The position numbers and the translations under genes were made by a program. The notes beneath the pieces were generated by a model. It was not told the origin of the DNA. It was given only the letters and a program-made list of their open reading frames with translations, and made no database searches. From Dyella choica (GTDB lineage: Bacteria > Pseudomonadota > Gammaproteobacteria > Xanthomonadales > Rhodanobacteraceae): DNA of 64,000 bases. Positions 45,601 to 53,033 of the stretch are shown piece by piece (the first letter of the stretch is position 1; each line of letters opens with the position of its first letter). The stretch covers positions 389,785 to 453,784 of the forward strand of contig NZ_RYYV01000002.1 in NCBI RefSeq assembly GCF_003977665.1, read 5' to 3'.

Positions 45601-45635
45601 CGCTACAGGACCTGCTCGGGGCGAATCCGGCTTGA
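42606..45635 (+). CDS. Large LysM protein, candidate T3SS-secreted protein
   Basis: The 1009-residue protein starts at ATG 42606. A LysM-like module at about 28-77 (YRVQRTDTSVDDIAKHFAVT, then VMPGDVLTIP) is followed by a long helical region rich in Gln/Asp/Ala. A Gly/Ala-rich hydrophobic segment near residue 800 (GLYAMTGVGSIMWAAGNAAA, ending GIGLVALGTMGLMAYQDKKA) follows, then an acidic C-terminus. There is no Sec signal. Large, mainly helical proteins with one internal hydrophobic region beside sct genes are often translocators or effectors, which suggests but does not prove T3SS export. The longer upstream start at 42534 would run through the palindrome and is rejected. Confidence 0.75.
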   Translation: MIPRDFDASAAVTAQTTQSQQPSQQPQQYRVQRTDTSVDDIAKHFAVTTDAIVHANPGKFDQSLKVMPGDVLTIPASDPSSSSPRDATAPATTPQQQVDKALADLHAAEQTSPHNRMEAQALADSRAQLQDKLNQAVDAEVQARLSEKPPVDTSLTPQQRKELGETAPSEADRAAGIRQDIVDHYKGDADVQQAVDTQEANTILRNVDQATWYTNPKEKLQALDAELQSASSDQVRSIAGRQSTYLGIVKAASDWAAQPFNGNTQFQNDGQFAKAAQGADDASARYVDMLSGISSQQMRADLIANATPQLDQLAHFASYYLGADQNQHVSNAMTNLSSVVGILGQQDRAAAQSLAGDLVDHMTIGRAWTGGDSKIELLTDAVKQSSDPTLALSIIDHVRGNGKDPIANNWADNARGQVFQAVADSRNKVGADLQGYVSLTGELGSLIAKEGQSMTADQLNQAIDAYSKHKGAQWEQNVAQSQQQLAADGKSLLSQEAALGAWFANHPDDADAAGNNIKSLVNDQSAQAAIKLAVQFDPTLMQGEQGQNMITFMAQAGKVADQGGRKMIQELGTNYVKGRMSQISSELAANNDIATRSKALDELTELGNNKSLAAMLGLSDAKVVDLKSATDLLKKNINDYSALSDAAKSPDTLKAALQSNLDDTKNALSGIKGFASGTPISNVFRAFSVAAAGFSMVNAYDKAGTPNQNPNGWVQARNDLSAFASTVGFSQKTVGLATSMGLVGRDSLIGKLGARGVDHFANYLSGGIDVWKAGEDFNKGDNTEGGLYAMTGVGSIMWAAGNAAAGGEGMFAGALAGGAEAGSWAGPIGIGLVALGTMGLMAYQDKKANDQAVPGRDAFLQGLGYNKSAANALAAWHSNDDAAPTSMLMRYGELHGLNPQQTMTWFNGLNADQQKTFAGAMLSALDTVGGDASKFQATSKNDHNWDDMAQHNELLTGNVDHGIFGSGPGVLLDGSFMASTGFPVNTEEQPDSAHQLDITLQDLLGANPA

Positions 45636-45644
45636 GCCTCTGCT

Positions 45645-45671
45645 CCCTCCCCTACGTGTAGTGGGGGAGGG
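45645..45671 (+). terminator. GC-rich hairpin after the LysM gene
   Basis: CCCTCCCC and GGGGAGGG form an 8-bp stem around an 11-base loop, ten bases after the stop at 45635. There is no T-run, so termination strength is uncertain. It is followed by repeat copy 3, which may help end transcripts from both convergent operons. Confidence 0.55.
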
Positions 45672-45674
45672 AAC

Positions 45675-45748
45675 GTAGGCTAGGATGACAATCCCAGCAT
45701 CGTGAAGGTTGCATGTAGGGCGACGCTGGGTTTGACAACCCAGCTTAC
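45675..45748. repeat. Palindromic intergenic repeat, copy 3
   Basis: Begins GTAGGCTAGGATGACAATCC and ends AACCCAGCTTAC, with the same two internal inverted pairs as copies 1 and 2 and a few substitutions. It is between the convergent LysM gene and the T3SS operon end. The position fits a role at transcript 3' ends. Confidence 0.8.
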
Positions 45749-45763
45749 GATTGACACTCCCGC

Positions 45764-47257
45764 CTACGCGCCTACGCTCCACATGTACCGCGGCGGCTGG
45801 CGGCGGCGAAACTCGGCGAAATCCACCTGTTTCGGATAAGTCGCCGCACGTGCTGTACGCAAATCACGGCGATCACCGCGCCAATAGCGGCAGCGGCGGC
45901 TACGCGGCCGGCGCCGGCGACGCATTGCGGCGATGGCGGCACGGCGGCGGCGACCCTGCTCGCGCTGTTCATCGGTCTGTTCCGTTTGCTCGCCGTAAGT
46001 GCTGCTGATGCGCAGCTCCTGCAATCCTTCGCCGCTACGTCGCGAGGCGGCACGCTGCTCCTGCCCGATCGGATCGATCCGCTGCAGCCGATCATGCACC
46101 AGCGAAAAGGCCATGCTGCGCCCTGCCCCGAGGTCGATCACCTTGGTGTCACGCTGGCTTGCGGCAAGGGCGGCGAGCGCCTGCGGATCGACCAAGGGTG
46201 ACGACGCAGCTGTCCCGGCGTTCGAACCACCCGATTGCGCCAACCACAACGCCATCAGCTGCAACATCATCGGATGGCCGTCCGCATGCAGGTCCATGGC
46301 GTTCATCGCGGTAGCGGGCGCGACGAATGCGATGCCTCCATTCGCCGGCTGCACTCTCGCGAGAGGCCCCGCAAACCGGCTGTCATCCATGGGCGGAGGC
46401 GGCGCAATGCCCGCGCCCGGATTGCGCTGGCGATCCTGTCCGGCCGGCAAACCTACATTGGCAGCCCGCCCAAAGCCAAAAACGCCTTCGCTCCCATACA
46501 GGCTCGATGCAGCGGCGGCGGACTTGACTGGCTCCATGTTCGATGCAGGCATTGCCGGTACCGCTGTCGTTGCCGGCGTGGCGACCTGCCCTGAAGTCGT
46601 TGTCTGGTTCGATAGCGCCGCCGACGGCTGTGCCGAAATCGGCAGCACGAGGGCCGGCGCAACGAGTGCCCTGCTCGGGTTTACTGTCAGGTTCAGTGTG
46701 GGCGCCGCCAGCACCACGTTGACCGATGCATCACTGGATTTGCCGGGGCTTGGCGTGGACATGTCTGGGCTGACGCCAACGACCCAGTGATCCGGCTTTT
46801 TCTCTACCGGCGAAGGGAGCGGCGTATTCTGCTGTGCAAGATCGAGCGAACCGAAAGCGGCCGCTATCTGTCGAGGGGTAGGCATGACCCTACTCACGCC
46901 ATCGCTTGACCCATCGACAACGTAATGATCGGAGGGAACGCTTGACGAAGACGCCGCATCCGGCGGCGGCGTTACAAAAGCCTGGCTTCCGGCAAGATTT
47001 ACACTGCGCATGATCTGATCGATATGGTCGTCAGGCAAATCGACGACCTGGCTCACATTGAGCGGGCTGTCCGCTCTCAGACCCGGATTCACGGCAAGAA
47101 TCGCCTCGACCGGAAGATGCAGCGCATTCGCCAGATCATTCACCGTACCGCCCAAGGACAACGGAAACAGCAGGGTCAAACCGCCATCGTTCGCGCCCAG
47201 ACCGGGCAGGTTCAGCGGATTACCGCCTATGATGGCATGCAACAAGGAGTCGGACAT
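45764..47257 (-). CDS. LysM-like, Pro/Ala-rich protein at the end of the T3SS operon
   Basis: The 497-residue protein starts MSDSLLHAIIGGNPLNLPGL. A LysM-like module follows (LGGTVNDLANALHLPVEAIL AVNPGL, written in two parts; NVSQVVDLP). The central 300 residues are Pro/Ala/Ser-rich and disordered-looking, with a helical part near 335-395 (HPMMLQLMALWLAQSGG). The last 70 residues are extremely Arg-rich (GRRRRAAIAAMRRRRR). I do not recognise a family. It follows sctP by 10 bases. It might be a secreted regulator or harpin-like protein, or interact with peptidoglycan. The Arg-rich end could be a frameshift artefact, since another frame there encodes a hydrophobic stretch. Confidence 0.65.
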   Translation of the reverse strand: MSDSLLHAIIGGNPLNLPGLGANDGGLTLLFPLSLGGTVNDLANALHLPVEAILAVNPGLRADSPLNVSQVVDLPDDHIDQIMRSVNLAGSQAFVTPPPDAASSSSVPSDHYVVDGSSDGVSRVMPTPRQIAAAFGSLDLAQQNTPLPSPVEKKPDHWVVGVSPDMSTPSPGKSSDASVNVVLAAPTLNLTVNPSRALVAPALVLPISAQPSAALSNQTTTSGQVATPATTAVPAMPASNMEPVKSAAAASSLYGSEGVFGFGRAANVGLPAGQDRQRNPGAGIAPPPPMDDSRFAGPLARVQPANGGIAFVAPATAMNAMDLHADGHPMMLQLMALWLAQSGGSNAGTAASSPLVDPQALAALAASQRDTKVIDLGAGRSMAFSLVHDRLQRIDPIGQEQRAASRRSGEGLQELRISSTYGEQTEQTDEQREQGRRRRAAIAAMRRRRRPRSRRCRYWRGDRRDLRTARAATYPKQVDFAEFRRRQPPRYMWSVGA

Positions 47258-47267
47258 GACTGCAGAC

Positions 47268-48056
47268 TCATGTAAGCAGGGTTGGAGTGACTTCCAAGGC
47301 GCCGAGCTTGCTCTGCGCGAAGCGTTCGATCAGTTGCGGCGCCCCTTCGACCAGGCTGCGATACGCTGACTCTGAGCGCGTATCGGCACGCAGCTGCCAG
47401 CCGTTGCTGGTGCGGCTCAGCCACAGCTCGGTGCCGGGCAGCAGGCCATTCTTCAGCGTGATCATGATCTCGCGCGCTTGCGCTGCGCTACGACTGCTCG
47501 TGTCAGGCACCAGCAACTGTTTCACATGCCGCTCGATCAGCTCGGCCAGGGCGGGGGCCAGGGCAGCCTGGCCGGCTGCCGGCTGCTCCGCATTCGCGCG
47601 TACCGCTTGTTGCACCAGATGCAGGGCTTGCAAGCCGATAGTGGCGGCAGCCGGATCACCGTCGCGACGCTCGTCCTGCTGATCGCTGCCGCCGTCATCG
47701 CCCTGATCGCGTGAAGCCAGGACAGGCGACTGCGCCCTGCCCTCACCCAGCTGCCGTTGCAGCAGATCGCGCAGGGCTTGCTCCTGGTCAAGTGACAACT
47801 CGTTTTCAGCCGCACCGGCACTTTCATCGGCTTGCGGATGGGCACCCAGGTCGACATCAAGCGTGTCTTCTTCGTCCGGACCGCTTGGTGTTGAACCGTC
47901 CGTCGGCTGTTGTCTGCTACGCATCAAGCTACGAAAGCGCTGCACGTTTTCATGCTCGCCATGGAGCGCAGCCTTTGCATGGGTTACGCGCATGCCACGG
48001 GGACCGGCCACGCCGGGCGGGGTGGATGACGGTGGGCTTGCCGGCGGCATATGCAT
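47268..48056 (-). CDS. sctP: T3SS substrate-specificity switch protein (HpaP/HrpP/YscP-like)
   Basis: The 262-residue protein has a disordered acidic N-terminal half and a compact C-terminal T3S4-like domain (REIMITLKNGLLPGTELWLS, then RTSNGWQLRADTRSESAYRS, and LIERFAQSKLGALEV). SctP proteins sense needle/pilus length and switch SctU from early to late substrates. The order after sctO and the near-overlap support the call. The short length resembles HpaP rather than the long YscP rulers. sctU, its usual partner, is outside the window. Confidence 0.75.
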   Translation of the reverse strand: MHMPPASPPSSTPPGVAGPRGMRVTHAKAALHGEHENVQRFRSLMRSRQQPTDGSTPSGPDEEDTLDVDLGAHPQADESAGAAENELSLDQEQALRDLLQRQLGEGRAQSPVLASRDQGDDGGSDQQDERRDGDPAAATIGLQALHLVQQAVRANAEQPAAGQAALAPALAELIERHVKQLLVPDTSSRSAAQAREIMITLKNGLLPGTELWLSRTSNGWQLRADTRSESAYRSLVEGAPQLIERFAQSKLGALEVTPTLLT

Positions 48057-48063
48057 ATCGACC

Positions 48064-48558
48064 TCAACGTGACGTTATCTGGCGTAGCGCCAGCTCTTCC
48101 AAACCATGCTCCTCGCGCAACGCTTCCTGGCTGCGCGTTTGCCGCAACCAATCCTGCTTCATTTCACCCAGGGCCTCGACTTTGCCATGCGCTCGCCGCC
48201 AGGCGGCGCTGGCCAGATCCAGCGCGGCAGCCGCCTCGCTGGATGCACGCGTACGCTGTTCCAGCTCGGCATGCTTATGCACGATAAGCTGATCCAGCCA
48301 CGCAAGATGGCACTCATGCCGGTTCATCGCCTCTCCCGTAGGCGCTCCCTGGTCGAACAGTTCGCGCCACGATGTCTCGGCAAAGCCCTCGCGCTGGCGC
48401 ACCGATTGTTCCCATTGCTGCGTGGCCTCGATGCGCTGGCGCTCGGCATCGCTCCAATGCTCGCGGCAAGCTTTCATTTCCGTCTCAAGCTTGCGCAGGC
48501 GTATCCCTCTGACCCTGCACAAGGGTTCCAACGGGAATTTATCGGGGCCGGCGCTCAT
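48064..48558 (-). CDS. sctO: T3SS stalk protein (YscO/HrpB7/FliJ-like)
   Basis: The 164-residue protein is almost entirely α-helical with heptad patterns (RKLETEMKACREHWSDAERQ; LDQLIVHKHAELEQRTRASS). This is the two-helix coiled coil of FliJ/YscO, which turns inside the ATPase ring. It overlaps the ATPase stop by ATGA and lies where hrpB7 is in Hrp2-type clusters. Sequence conservation in this family is low, so the call rests on size, coiled coil and position. Confidence 0.75.
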   Translation of the reverse strand: MSAGPDKFPLEPLCRVRGIRLRKLETEMKACREHWSDAERQRIEATQQWEQSVRQREGFAETSWRELFDQGAPTGEAMNRHECHLAWLDQLIVHKHAELEQRTRASSEAAAALDLASAAWRRAHGKVEALGEMKQDWLRQTRSQEALREEHGLEELALRQITSR

Positions 48559-49910
48559 GTGCAGACTCCGATCAGCCGGTTGCGTGTGCCGCTGAACTCC
48601 GCGTGCTCGTGGGTATCCTGGCGCAGCAATTGATGAATGGCGTCGATTCGCGCGATGGCCGTATCCGCATCGGCATCTCCGCCTGGCTTGTATTCACCCA
48701 GTTGCAGCAACATCTCGATCTCGCGGTACTTGGCCAGGTAGCGCCGCAGCGCGCCGGCCGCGCGCTGATGGGTCTGCGGCGTCACCCGCGGCATCAGGCG
48801 GCTGGCGCTGGCGAGCACGTCGATGGCAGGGTAGTGGCTGGCTTGCGCCAGCCGGCGTGAAAGATAGATGTGCCCATCCAGGATCGAGCGGACCTCCTCG
48901 GCAATCGGATCGCTGCCGTCCTCGTCCTCCATCAGCACGGTATAGAACGCGGTGATCGACCCCTTGTCATTGGTGCCCGCGCGTTCGAACAGGCGCGGCA
49001 AGGCGGAAAACACCGACGGCGTAAAACCGCGCCGCGCAGGCGGCTCGCCCATCGCCAAGCCGACGTCGCGCAGCGCACGCGCAAAGCGTGTCACCGAATC
49101 CATCATCAACAGGACATTCATGCCGCCATCGCGGAAGTATTCGGCGATGGCGGTACCCAGCCACGCCACGCGGCTGCGCTCCAGGGCCGGACGATCCGAG
49201 GTGGCGACCACCAGCACGCTGCGCTTCAAGCCCTCCTCGCCCAGGCTGTCGTGCAGGAATTCACCCACCTCGCGGCCGCGCTCGCCGACCAGCACGATCA
49301 CATTGACATCCGATTGGGCGTTGCGCGCGAGCATGCCGAGCAAGGTGCTCTTGCCACCGCCGGCTACCGCGAAGATGCCGGTGCGCTGGCCACGGCCGAT
49401 CGTCAACGCCGCATCGATCGCGCGCACGCCGGTCGGCAGCGGCTCATCGATCGCTTGCCGGGTGAATGGATTGGGTGAATCGGCATACAGCGGCACCCGC
49501 TCGACATTCAGCAACGGACCCAGCCCATCCAGCGGCTCGCCATGCGCATCGATTACGCGGCCCAGCAAACTATGGCCTGCCGGCGCGGTGGCCTGCTTGC
49601 CGGTGGCGGTCACCGTAGTGGCGGTGGAAATGCCTTCCAGCGGCCCAAGCGGAGTAAGCAAGGTCTGCTGCTGCGACACACCGACCACTTCGGCCAGCAG
49701 GCTGAAGCCGGAGTCGCCCTGCTCCAGCAGGCAAAGTTCGCCGATCGCCGCGCGCACGCCGGTAGCGCGCACCAAGGTGCCATAGGCTTCGGCGACGCGG
49801 CCCACGTGCTGCAAAGTGTCGCGCCGGCTAAGGGCACGCAGCAGCGGATCATCGCTGTCCTGCGACGACAGCTGGCCCGGTATCCGCTCGTCAGACGTCC
49901 GTACGTTCAC
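48555..49910 (-). CDS. sctN: T3SS ATPase (HrcN/YscN)
   Basis: The 451-residue FliI/YscN ATPase starts at GTG 49910, five bases after GGAGG; the upstream TTG is less likely. It has the P-loop (GGGKSTLLGMLARNAQ), the family block VLVGERGREVGEFLHDSLGE, Walker B (NVLLMMDSVTRFARALRDVG) and AIDVLASASRLMPRVTP. It unfolds and unlocks substrates and chaperones at the base of the export apparatus. The gene overlaps sctL and sctO, as in the hrpB operon of Hrp2 systems. Flagellar FliI is ruled out by context. Confidence 0.95.
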   Translation of the reverse strand: MNVRTSDERIPGQLSSQDSDDPLLRALSRRDTLQHVGRVAEAYGTLVRATGVRAAIGELCLLEQGDSGFSLLAEVVGVSQQQTLLTPLGPLEGISTATTVTATGKQATAPAGHSLLGRVIDAHGEPLDGLGPLLNVERVPLYADSPNPFTRQAIDEPLPTGVRAIDAALTIGRGQRTGIFAVAGGGKSTLLGMLARNAQSDVNVIVLVGERGREVGEFLHDSLGEEGLKRSVLVVATSDRPALERSRVAWLGTAIAEYFRDGGMNVLLMMDSVTRFARALRDVGLAMGEPPARRGFTPSVFSALPRLFERAGTNDKGSITAFYTVLMEDEDGSDPIAEEVRSILDGHIYLSRRLAQASHYPAIDVLASASRLMPRVTPQTHQRAAGALRRYLAKYREIEMLLQLGEYKPGGDADADTAIARIDAIHQLLRQDTHEHAEFSGTRNRLIGVCT

Positions 49911-50529
49911 GTCGCCCTCCGGCCGTCTTTTCCGCGGCGGCAAGGATCACTCTCGCCTGTTCGAGCTGTTCGTTGAAGCCAGCGCGCACGATTCCGCCCG
50001 CCGACTCGATGATGCAATCGAAACGGTCGAGGTTCGGATCGCCGATGATTTCGATATCCGGTGCGGCGGCAGCGCCCAGCGCGGCAACCTCGCTGCGCGC
50101 CCGCTCCACGATATCTGGATGGATGCGCACCAGCAGATGGGGCTCGAACACCAGCTTTTGCATGGCTTCGGCCACCAGCGATGCGACCAGTCGCTCGGCG
50201 CCGATCACCGGCGCAATGTGTTTCACCACGCCGATCGCGACCTCCGCCGCGCGCTTGCGCAATTCCGCGGTAGCGGCGAAGCGCGCATCGGTTAGCGCCT
50301 GCAACGCCTCGGCGCACTCGCGCAAGCCGGTTTCACGTCCCTCGACCCGGCCTTCGCGCCGGGCCTGGGCAAAGATCTGCTCGCGCTCGGCCTGGGCCTC
50401 ACGCAGCAAGGCATTGGCCTGTTCGACGATGCGCTGCGCTTCGGCTAGCGGTGTCCAGGCTTCAGCCGGAATCACGCCGGCCGTGACATACAACAGAAAA
50501 CGCTCGCGATCGGCGACCAGGGCGTTCAT
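49891..50529 (-). CDS. sctL: T3SS ATPase regulator (HrcL/YscL)
   Basis: The 212-residue protein, from ATG 50529, has a helical N-terminal part (RIVEQANALLREAQAEREQI) and the C-terminal V-ATPase-E/FliH-like domain (VASLVAEAMQKLVFEPHLLV, DIEIIGDPNLDRFDCIIESA). It holds SctN at the sorting platform by binding SctQ. It overlaps sctK by four bases and sctN by 20. It corresponds to HrpB5 of Xanthomonas and Ralstonia. Confidence 0.85.
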   Translation of the reverse strand: MNALVADRERFLLYVTAGVIPAEAWTPLAEAQRIVEQANALLREAQAEREQIFAQARREGRVEGRETGLRECAEALQALTDARFAATAELRKRAAEVAIGVVKHIAPVIGAERLVASLVAEAMQKLVFEPHLLVRIHPDIVERARSEVAALGAAAAPDIEIIGDPNLDRFDCIIESAGGIVRAGFNEQLEQARVILAAAEKTAGGRRERTDV

Positions 50530-51215
50530 TCGATTCGTCCTTGCGTGGCGATGGGCGCGGACGCGGCTTCTTCGTCCAGGGTCTGTTGCTCGACCAGCAG
50601 CGCGGGAACAGCGGCTGTCGGCAGCCAGCACTCCCCCTTGCATGGCCGTGCAGGCACTTGCGCATAAGCCAACGCGAGTCGCGCCGCAAGGTGCTCATGC
50701 CGGCGTTCGGCGTGGGCAAGGAATTCGATCTTGCCGCGCTCCTGCAGCGCCTCGCTCAAAGCCTGTGCGTCATGGCTGCACTGTTGCAGGACGGCGCTGC
50801 CCATCTGTCGTACCACTTCCGGCACGGAACCCGCCCACGGATTCGCATGCTGGGCACGCCGCCAGTTTTCCAGGCCCAGCACACTGCGCACGAACAGCAC
50901 GGCATCACGCTCGACCAGCATGCGCAATGCCGGCCCGAGGGCGAGCGTCCCCAGCTCCTGCGTGAAGGCCTGCAGACGCGCATGCGGCCATTGCAGCCAG
51001 GGTTCGTCGTCTCGCCACGCCTGCCATCGCTCCTGATCGGGGGCGAACACATCCGGTGCCTGGCGCAACGCAGCGCGGACCAGGTGCCGTCGGCCGAGCG
51101 GGGAATGCCGCGCCCGCTGCAGCAGCGATTCGGGAAGATCTCCGCAGCGCGCCGGATGCACGGCATCGAGCAATGCCCGCGCGTATTGCTGGCGCACACT
51201 GCACTCAGCGTTCAT
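50526..51215 (-). CDS. sctK: T3SS sorting-platform adaptor (HrpB4/YscK-like)
   Basis: The 229-residue helical protein, from ATG 51215, has a Leu-rich region with many Arg and Trp (LLDAVHPARCGDLPESLLQR; WRAWRDDEPWLQWPHARLQA-like). No signal or membrane segment is present. Sequence similarity within SctK is weak. The call comes from position between sctJ and sctL (hrpB4 in Hrp2 loci), length and helical composition. SctK links SctD's cytoplasmic ring to SctQ. Confidence 0.65.
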   Translation of the reverse strand: MNAECSVRQQYARALLDAVHPARCGDLPESLLQRARHSPLGRRHLVRAALRQAPDVFAPDQERWQAWRDDEPWLQWPHARLQAFTQELGTLALGPALRMLVERDAVLFVRSVLGLENWRRAQHANPWAGSVPEVVRQMGSAVLQQCSHDAQALSEALQERGKIEFLAHAERRHEHLAARLALAYAQVPARPCKGECWLPTAAVPALLVEQQTLDEEAASAPIATQGRIE

Positions 51216-51990
51216 GCGGCACACCCGAGCGAGCCAGTGAACGCGGCCGCCCGCCCATAAACGCGCCGCGATTGCGCCACAGCAACACGCCTGCAAGCAA
51301 CAGCACCAACGCCGCCAGCCCGATCATCGCCAGCGAAGTCACATCGCTGCGCAGCAAGCTGCTGTTGGCGGCAGCTTGCGGCAATTCGGTGGGCGCGCGC
51401 TGGAAGAATTGCACGGTGACACGGCTCGCATCGGTCAGGCCCTCGGTACCGTTCATGACGGCCGACTTGATATCCGGCGCGCGGCCTTCGATGCCTGCGT
51501 TCGGGCGCGTGATGACGACCACCGAGGCGGAGCCGCTAGGTGGCTTGTCCTCGATCGGACTCTTGTCCGGAATCGACAAATACACATAGGCGTCCACCAC
51601 CCCATCGAATTGCCGCAGCGTATGACCCAGCTGCTGCTCGCGGGCATAGATGAAGCGTTGCTTGTCTTCCAGCGGCGAGGAAACGAAGCCATCTTTCTTG
51701 AAGACCTGGCCGATGCTGTCGATACTCTGGTGTGGAAGCCCCTGGTCTCGCAGCACCGCCACGGCGGCCGGCATGTCGTGGCGATCCAGCACGACCTGCC
51801 AGCCCTCGCCTCGCTCGGCCGCGCGCTTGTCCGCATCGATGCCGTTGTTCAGCAATGCGGCAATCACTTCGTTGGCTTGCTGCTCGTCGAGCTTGTTGTA
51901 CAAAACCTCGCGCGAACAGCCGGCCAGCAGCCCCAATGCGAACATCAGGGCCACTACCCGTCCGGCCTTTTGGGTGGTCCACTTCGGCAT
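51205..51990 (-). CDS. sctJ: T3SS inner-ring lipoprotein (HrcJ/YscJ)
   Basis: The 261-residue lipoprotein has a signal with lipobox LLAGCSREVLYNKLDEQQAN. The ring-building YscJ/FliF domain covers residues about 20-200 (RHDMPAAVAVLRDQGLPHQS; EDKQRFIYAREQQLGHTLRQ; VVDAYVYLSIPDKSP; ASVVVITRPNAG). A C-terminal membrane anchor (LAMIGLAALVLLLAGVLLW) ends the protein. It forms the inner-membrane ring with SctD. ATG 51990 follows GAGG at good distance; a GTG three bases earlier is also possible. It starts nine bases after the sctI stop. Confidence 0.96.
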   Translation of the reverse strand: MPKWTTQKAGRVVALMFALGLLAGCSREVLYNKLDEQQANEVIAALLNNGIDADKRAAERGEGWQVVLDRHDMPAAVAVLRDQGLPHQSIDSIGQVFKKDGFVSSPLEDKQRFIYAREQQLGHTLRQFDGVVDAYVYLSIPDKSPIEDKPPSGSASVVVITRPNAGIEGRAPDIKSAVMNGTEGLTDASRVTVQFFQRAPTELPQAAANSSLLRSDVTSLAMIGLAALVLLLAGVLLWRNRGAFMGGRPRSLARSGVPHER

Positions 51991-51999
51991 CACGCCACC

Positions 52000-52404
52000 T
52001 CAGGACTGTTGGCGGAACAGCTGCTGCACGCCGTCGGAACTCCGATTGGCGACGTTCGAGGTCATCTCGGCCTGGAACACCATTTCCTGGCAGCGCATCG
52101 TCATGTCGATGATCTGGCTTGGCGCCAGGTCGCGGCCGCTGCTGCGCATGGCATTGGCCAACTGGCCCAGCCGGCTGGCCTGGCCGTTGAGCGAATCGAA
52201 CTGGTTCAGCACCGCCTTGATGCTGGCCGAAAGCTCCTGCGGCACCGGCGCCACCGCCTGGGTCTGATTGACATTGGCCGGCGCGGCGTCGGCGAAGGTC
52301 TGGCGGAACCTTGCAATGTCGTCGACATGCGCCGGCGCGGTGGCCGAGCCAGGCGTAGCGGCAAAATCAGCGACGTTGACCATTTGAGTCGGAAGCACGT
52401 TCAT
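52000..52404 (-). CDS. sctI: T3SS inner-rod protein (HrpB2/SctI-like)
   Basis: The 134-residue protein from ATG 52404 follows GCAGGAGG by seven bases. The C-terminal helix region (IDMTMRCQEMVFQAEMTSNV, then SSDGVQQLFRQQ) is the part conserved in inner-rod proteins (YscI/PrgJ, HrpB2), where it packs as the adaptor between export gate and needle. The N-terminal part is variable. The position before sctJ is that of hrpB2. A hairpin repeat lies just upstream. Confidence 0.8.
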   Translation of the reverse strand: MNVLPTQMVNVADFAATPGSATAPAHVDDIARFRQTFADAAPANVNQTQAVAPVPQELSASIKAVLNQFDSLNGQASRLGQLANAMRSSGRDLAPSQIIDMTMRCQEMVFQAEMTSNVANRSSDGVQQLFRQQS

Positions 52405-52476
52405 GTGAAAACCTCCTGCGGCTAAAGCAGTTTTTCGTTTAAACATTGGCCCATTCGCCCCTGCCCCACATTCCCT

Positions 52477-52508
52477 GCCGTCATTCCTGCGGATGCGGGA
52501 ATGACGGC
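52477..52508. repeat. Palindromic hairpin inside the T3SS operon
   Basis: GCCGTCATTCCTGC and GCGGGAATGACGGC form 14-bp arms with one G-T pair around loop GGAT. It lies in the 153-base gap between the small secreted-protein gene and sctI. Similar GTCATTCCxGC palindromes are widespread intergenic elements in proteobacteria. An mRNA-stabilising role for the upstream gene is plausible. Confidence 0.75.
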
Positions 52509-52557
52509 CGTGTGGGAAAACATCTGTATAGGCATCGACGAAAGGCGCTCCAGCCGA

Positions 52558-52938
52558 TTAGCCCTGCTTTTGACCCAGGGTGCTCAAGGCCTGGCCGACG
52601 GCATTGGTCGAGGTGGACGCACTGGTCGACAGGAACTGCATCTTCAGGCTCTCTGCCGTGAGCTGGGTGAGCACCGAAGGGTTGTCCGACCCGCCATTCA
52701 TGCCGCCGGCCTGGCCGTTGGCGTTGGCACCAGAGCCGCCGCCACCGACCTGGTCCGACAAGCTGGTGACCTTGTTGGCCTGCTGGTCGAGCGCATTGCC
52801 CCACGCCTTGGCCAAGGCTTCGAACCAGCTGTTGGATTGATCGTTGCTGACGGTCTGACCCGCCGACGCTGCGCCGTTGGCGATCACGGTGTTGAGGAAC
52901 TGGCTGTTGTTGCTGGAACTGATCGTGTTGCTGCTCAT
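52558..52938 (-). CDS. Small T3SS protein, candidate needle/pilus subunit or early substrate
   Basis: The 126-residue protein from ATG 52938 follows AGGAG closely. It has a Ser/Asn-rich N-terminus (MSSNTISSSNNSQFLNTVIA) typical of T3SS export signals. A helix (NSWFEALAKAWGNALDQQAN), a Gly/Asn-rich loop, and a C-terminal helix with LTAESLKMQFLSTSASTSTN and AVGQALSTLGQKQG follow. A helix-loop-helix of this size with a conserved C-terminal helix is the plan of needle and pilin-like subunits. It stands where hrpB1 lies in Xanthomonas but shows no similarity that I can see to HrpB1. The downstream hairpin would suit a highly expressed gene. Confidence 0.6.
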   Translation of the reverse strand: MSSNTISSSNNSQFLNTVIANGAASAGQTVSNDQSNSWFEALAKAWGNALDQQANKVTSLSDQVGGGGSGANANGQAGGMNGGSDNPSVLTQLTAESLKMQFLSTSASTSTNAVGQALSTLGQKQG

Positions 52939-53033
52939 TGTCGTCTCCTGCCTGGTGGGGGGCTCACTGATGGGCGGGCTCCGGGGAAAAAAAGAAACAG
53001 TCGGTGTCGACCGCTTCGCATGGGGTTTGCCAC

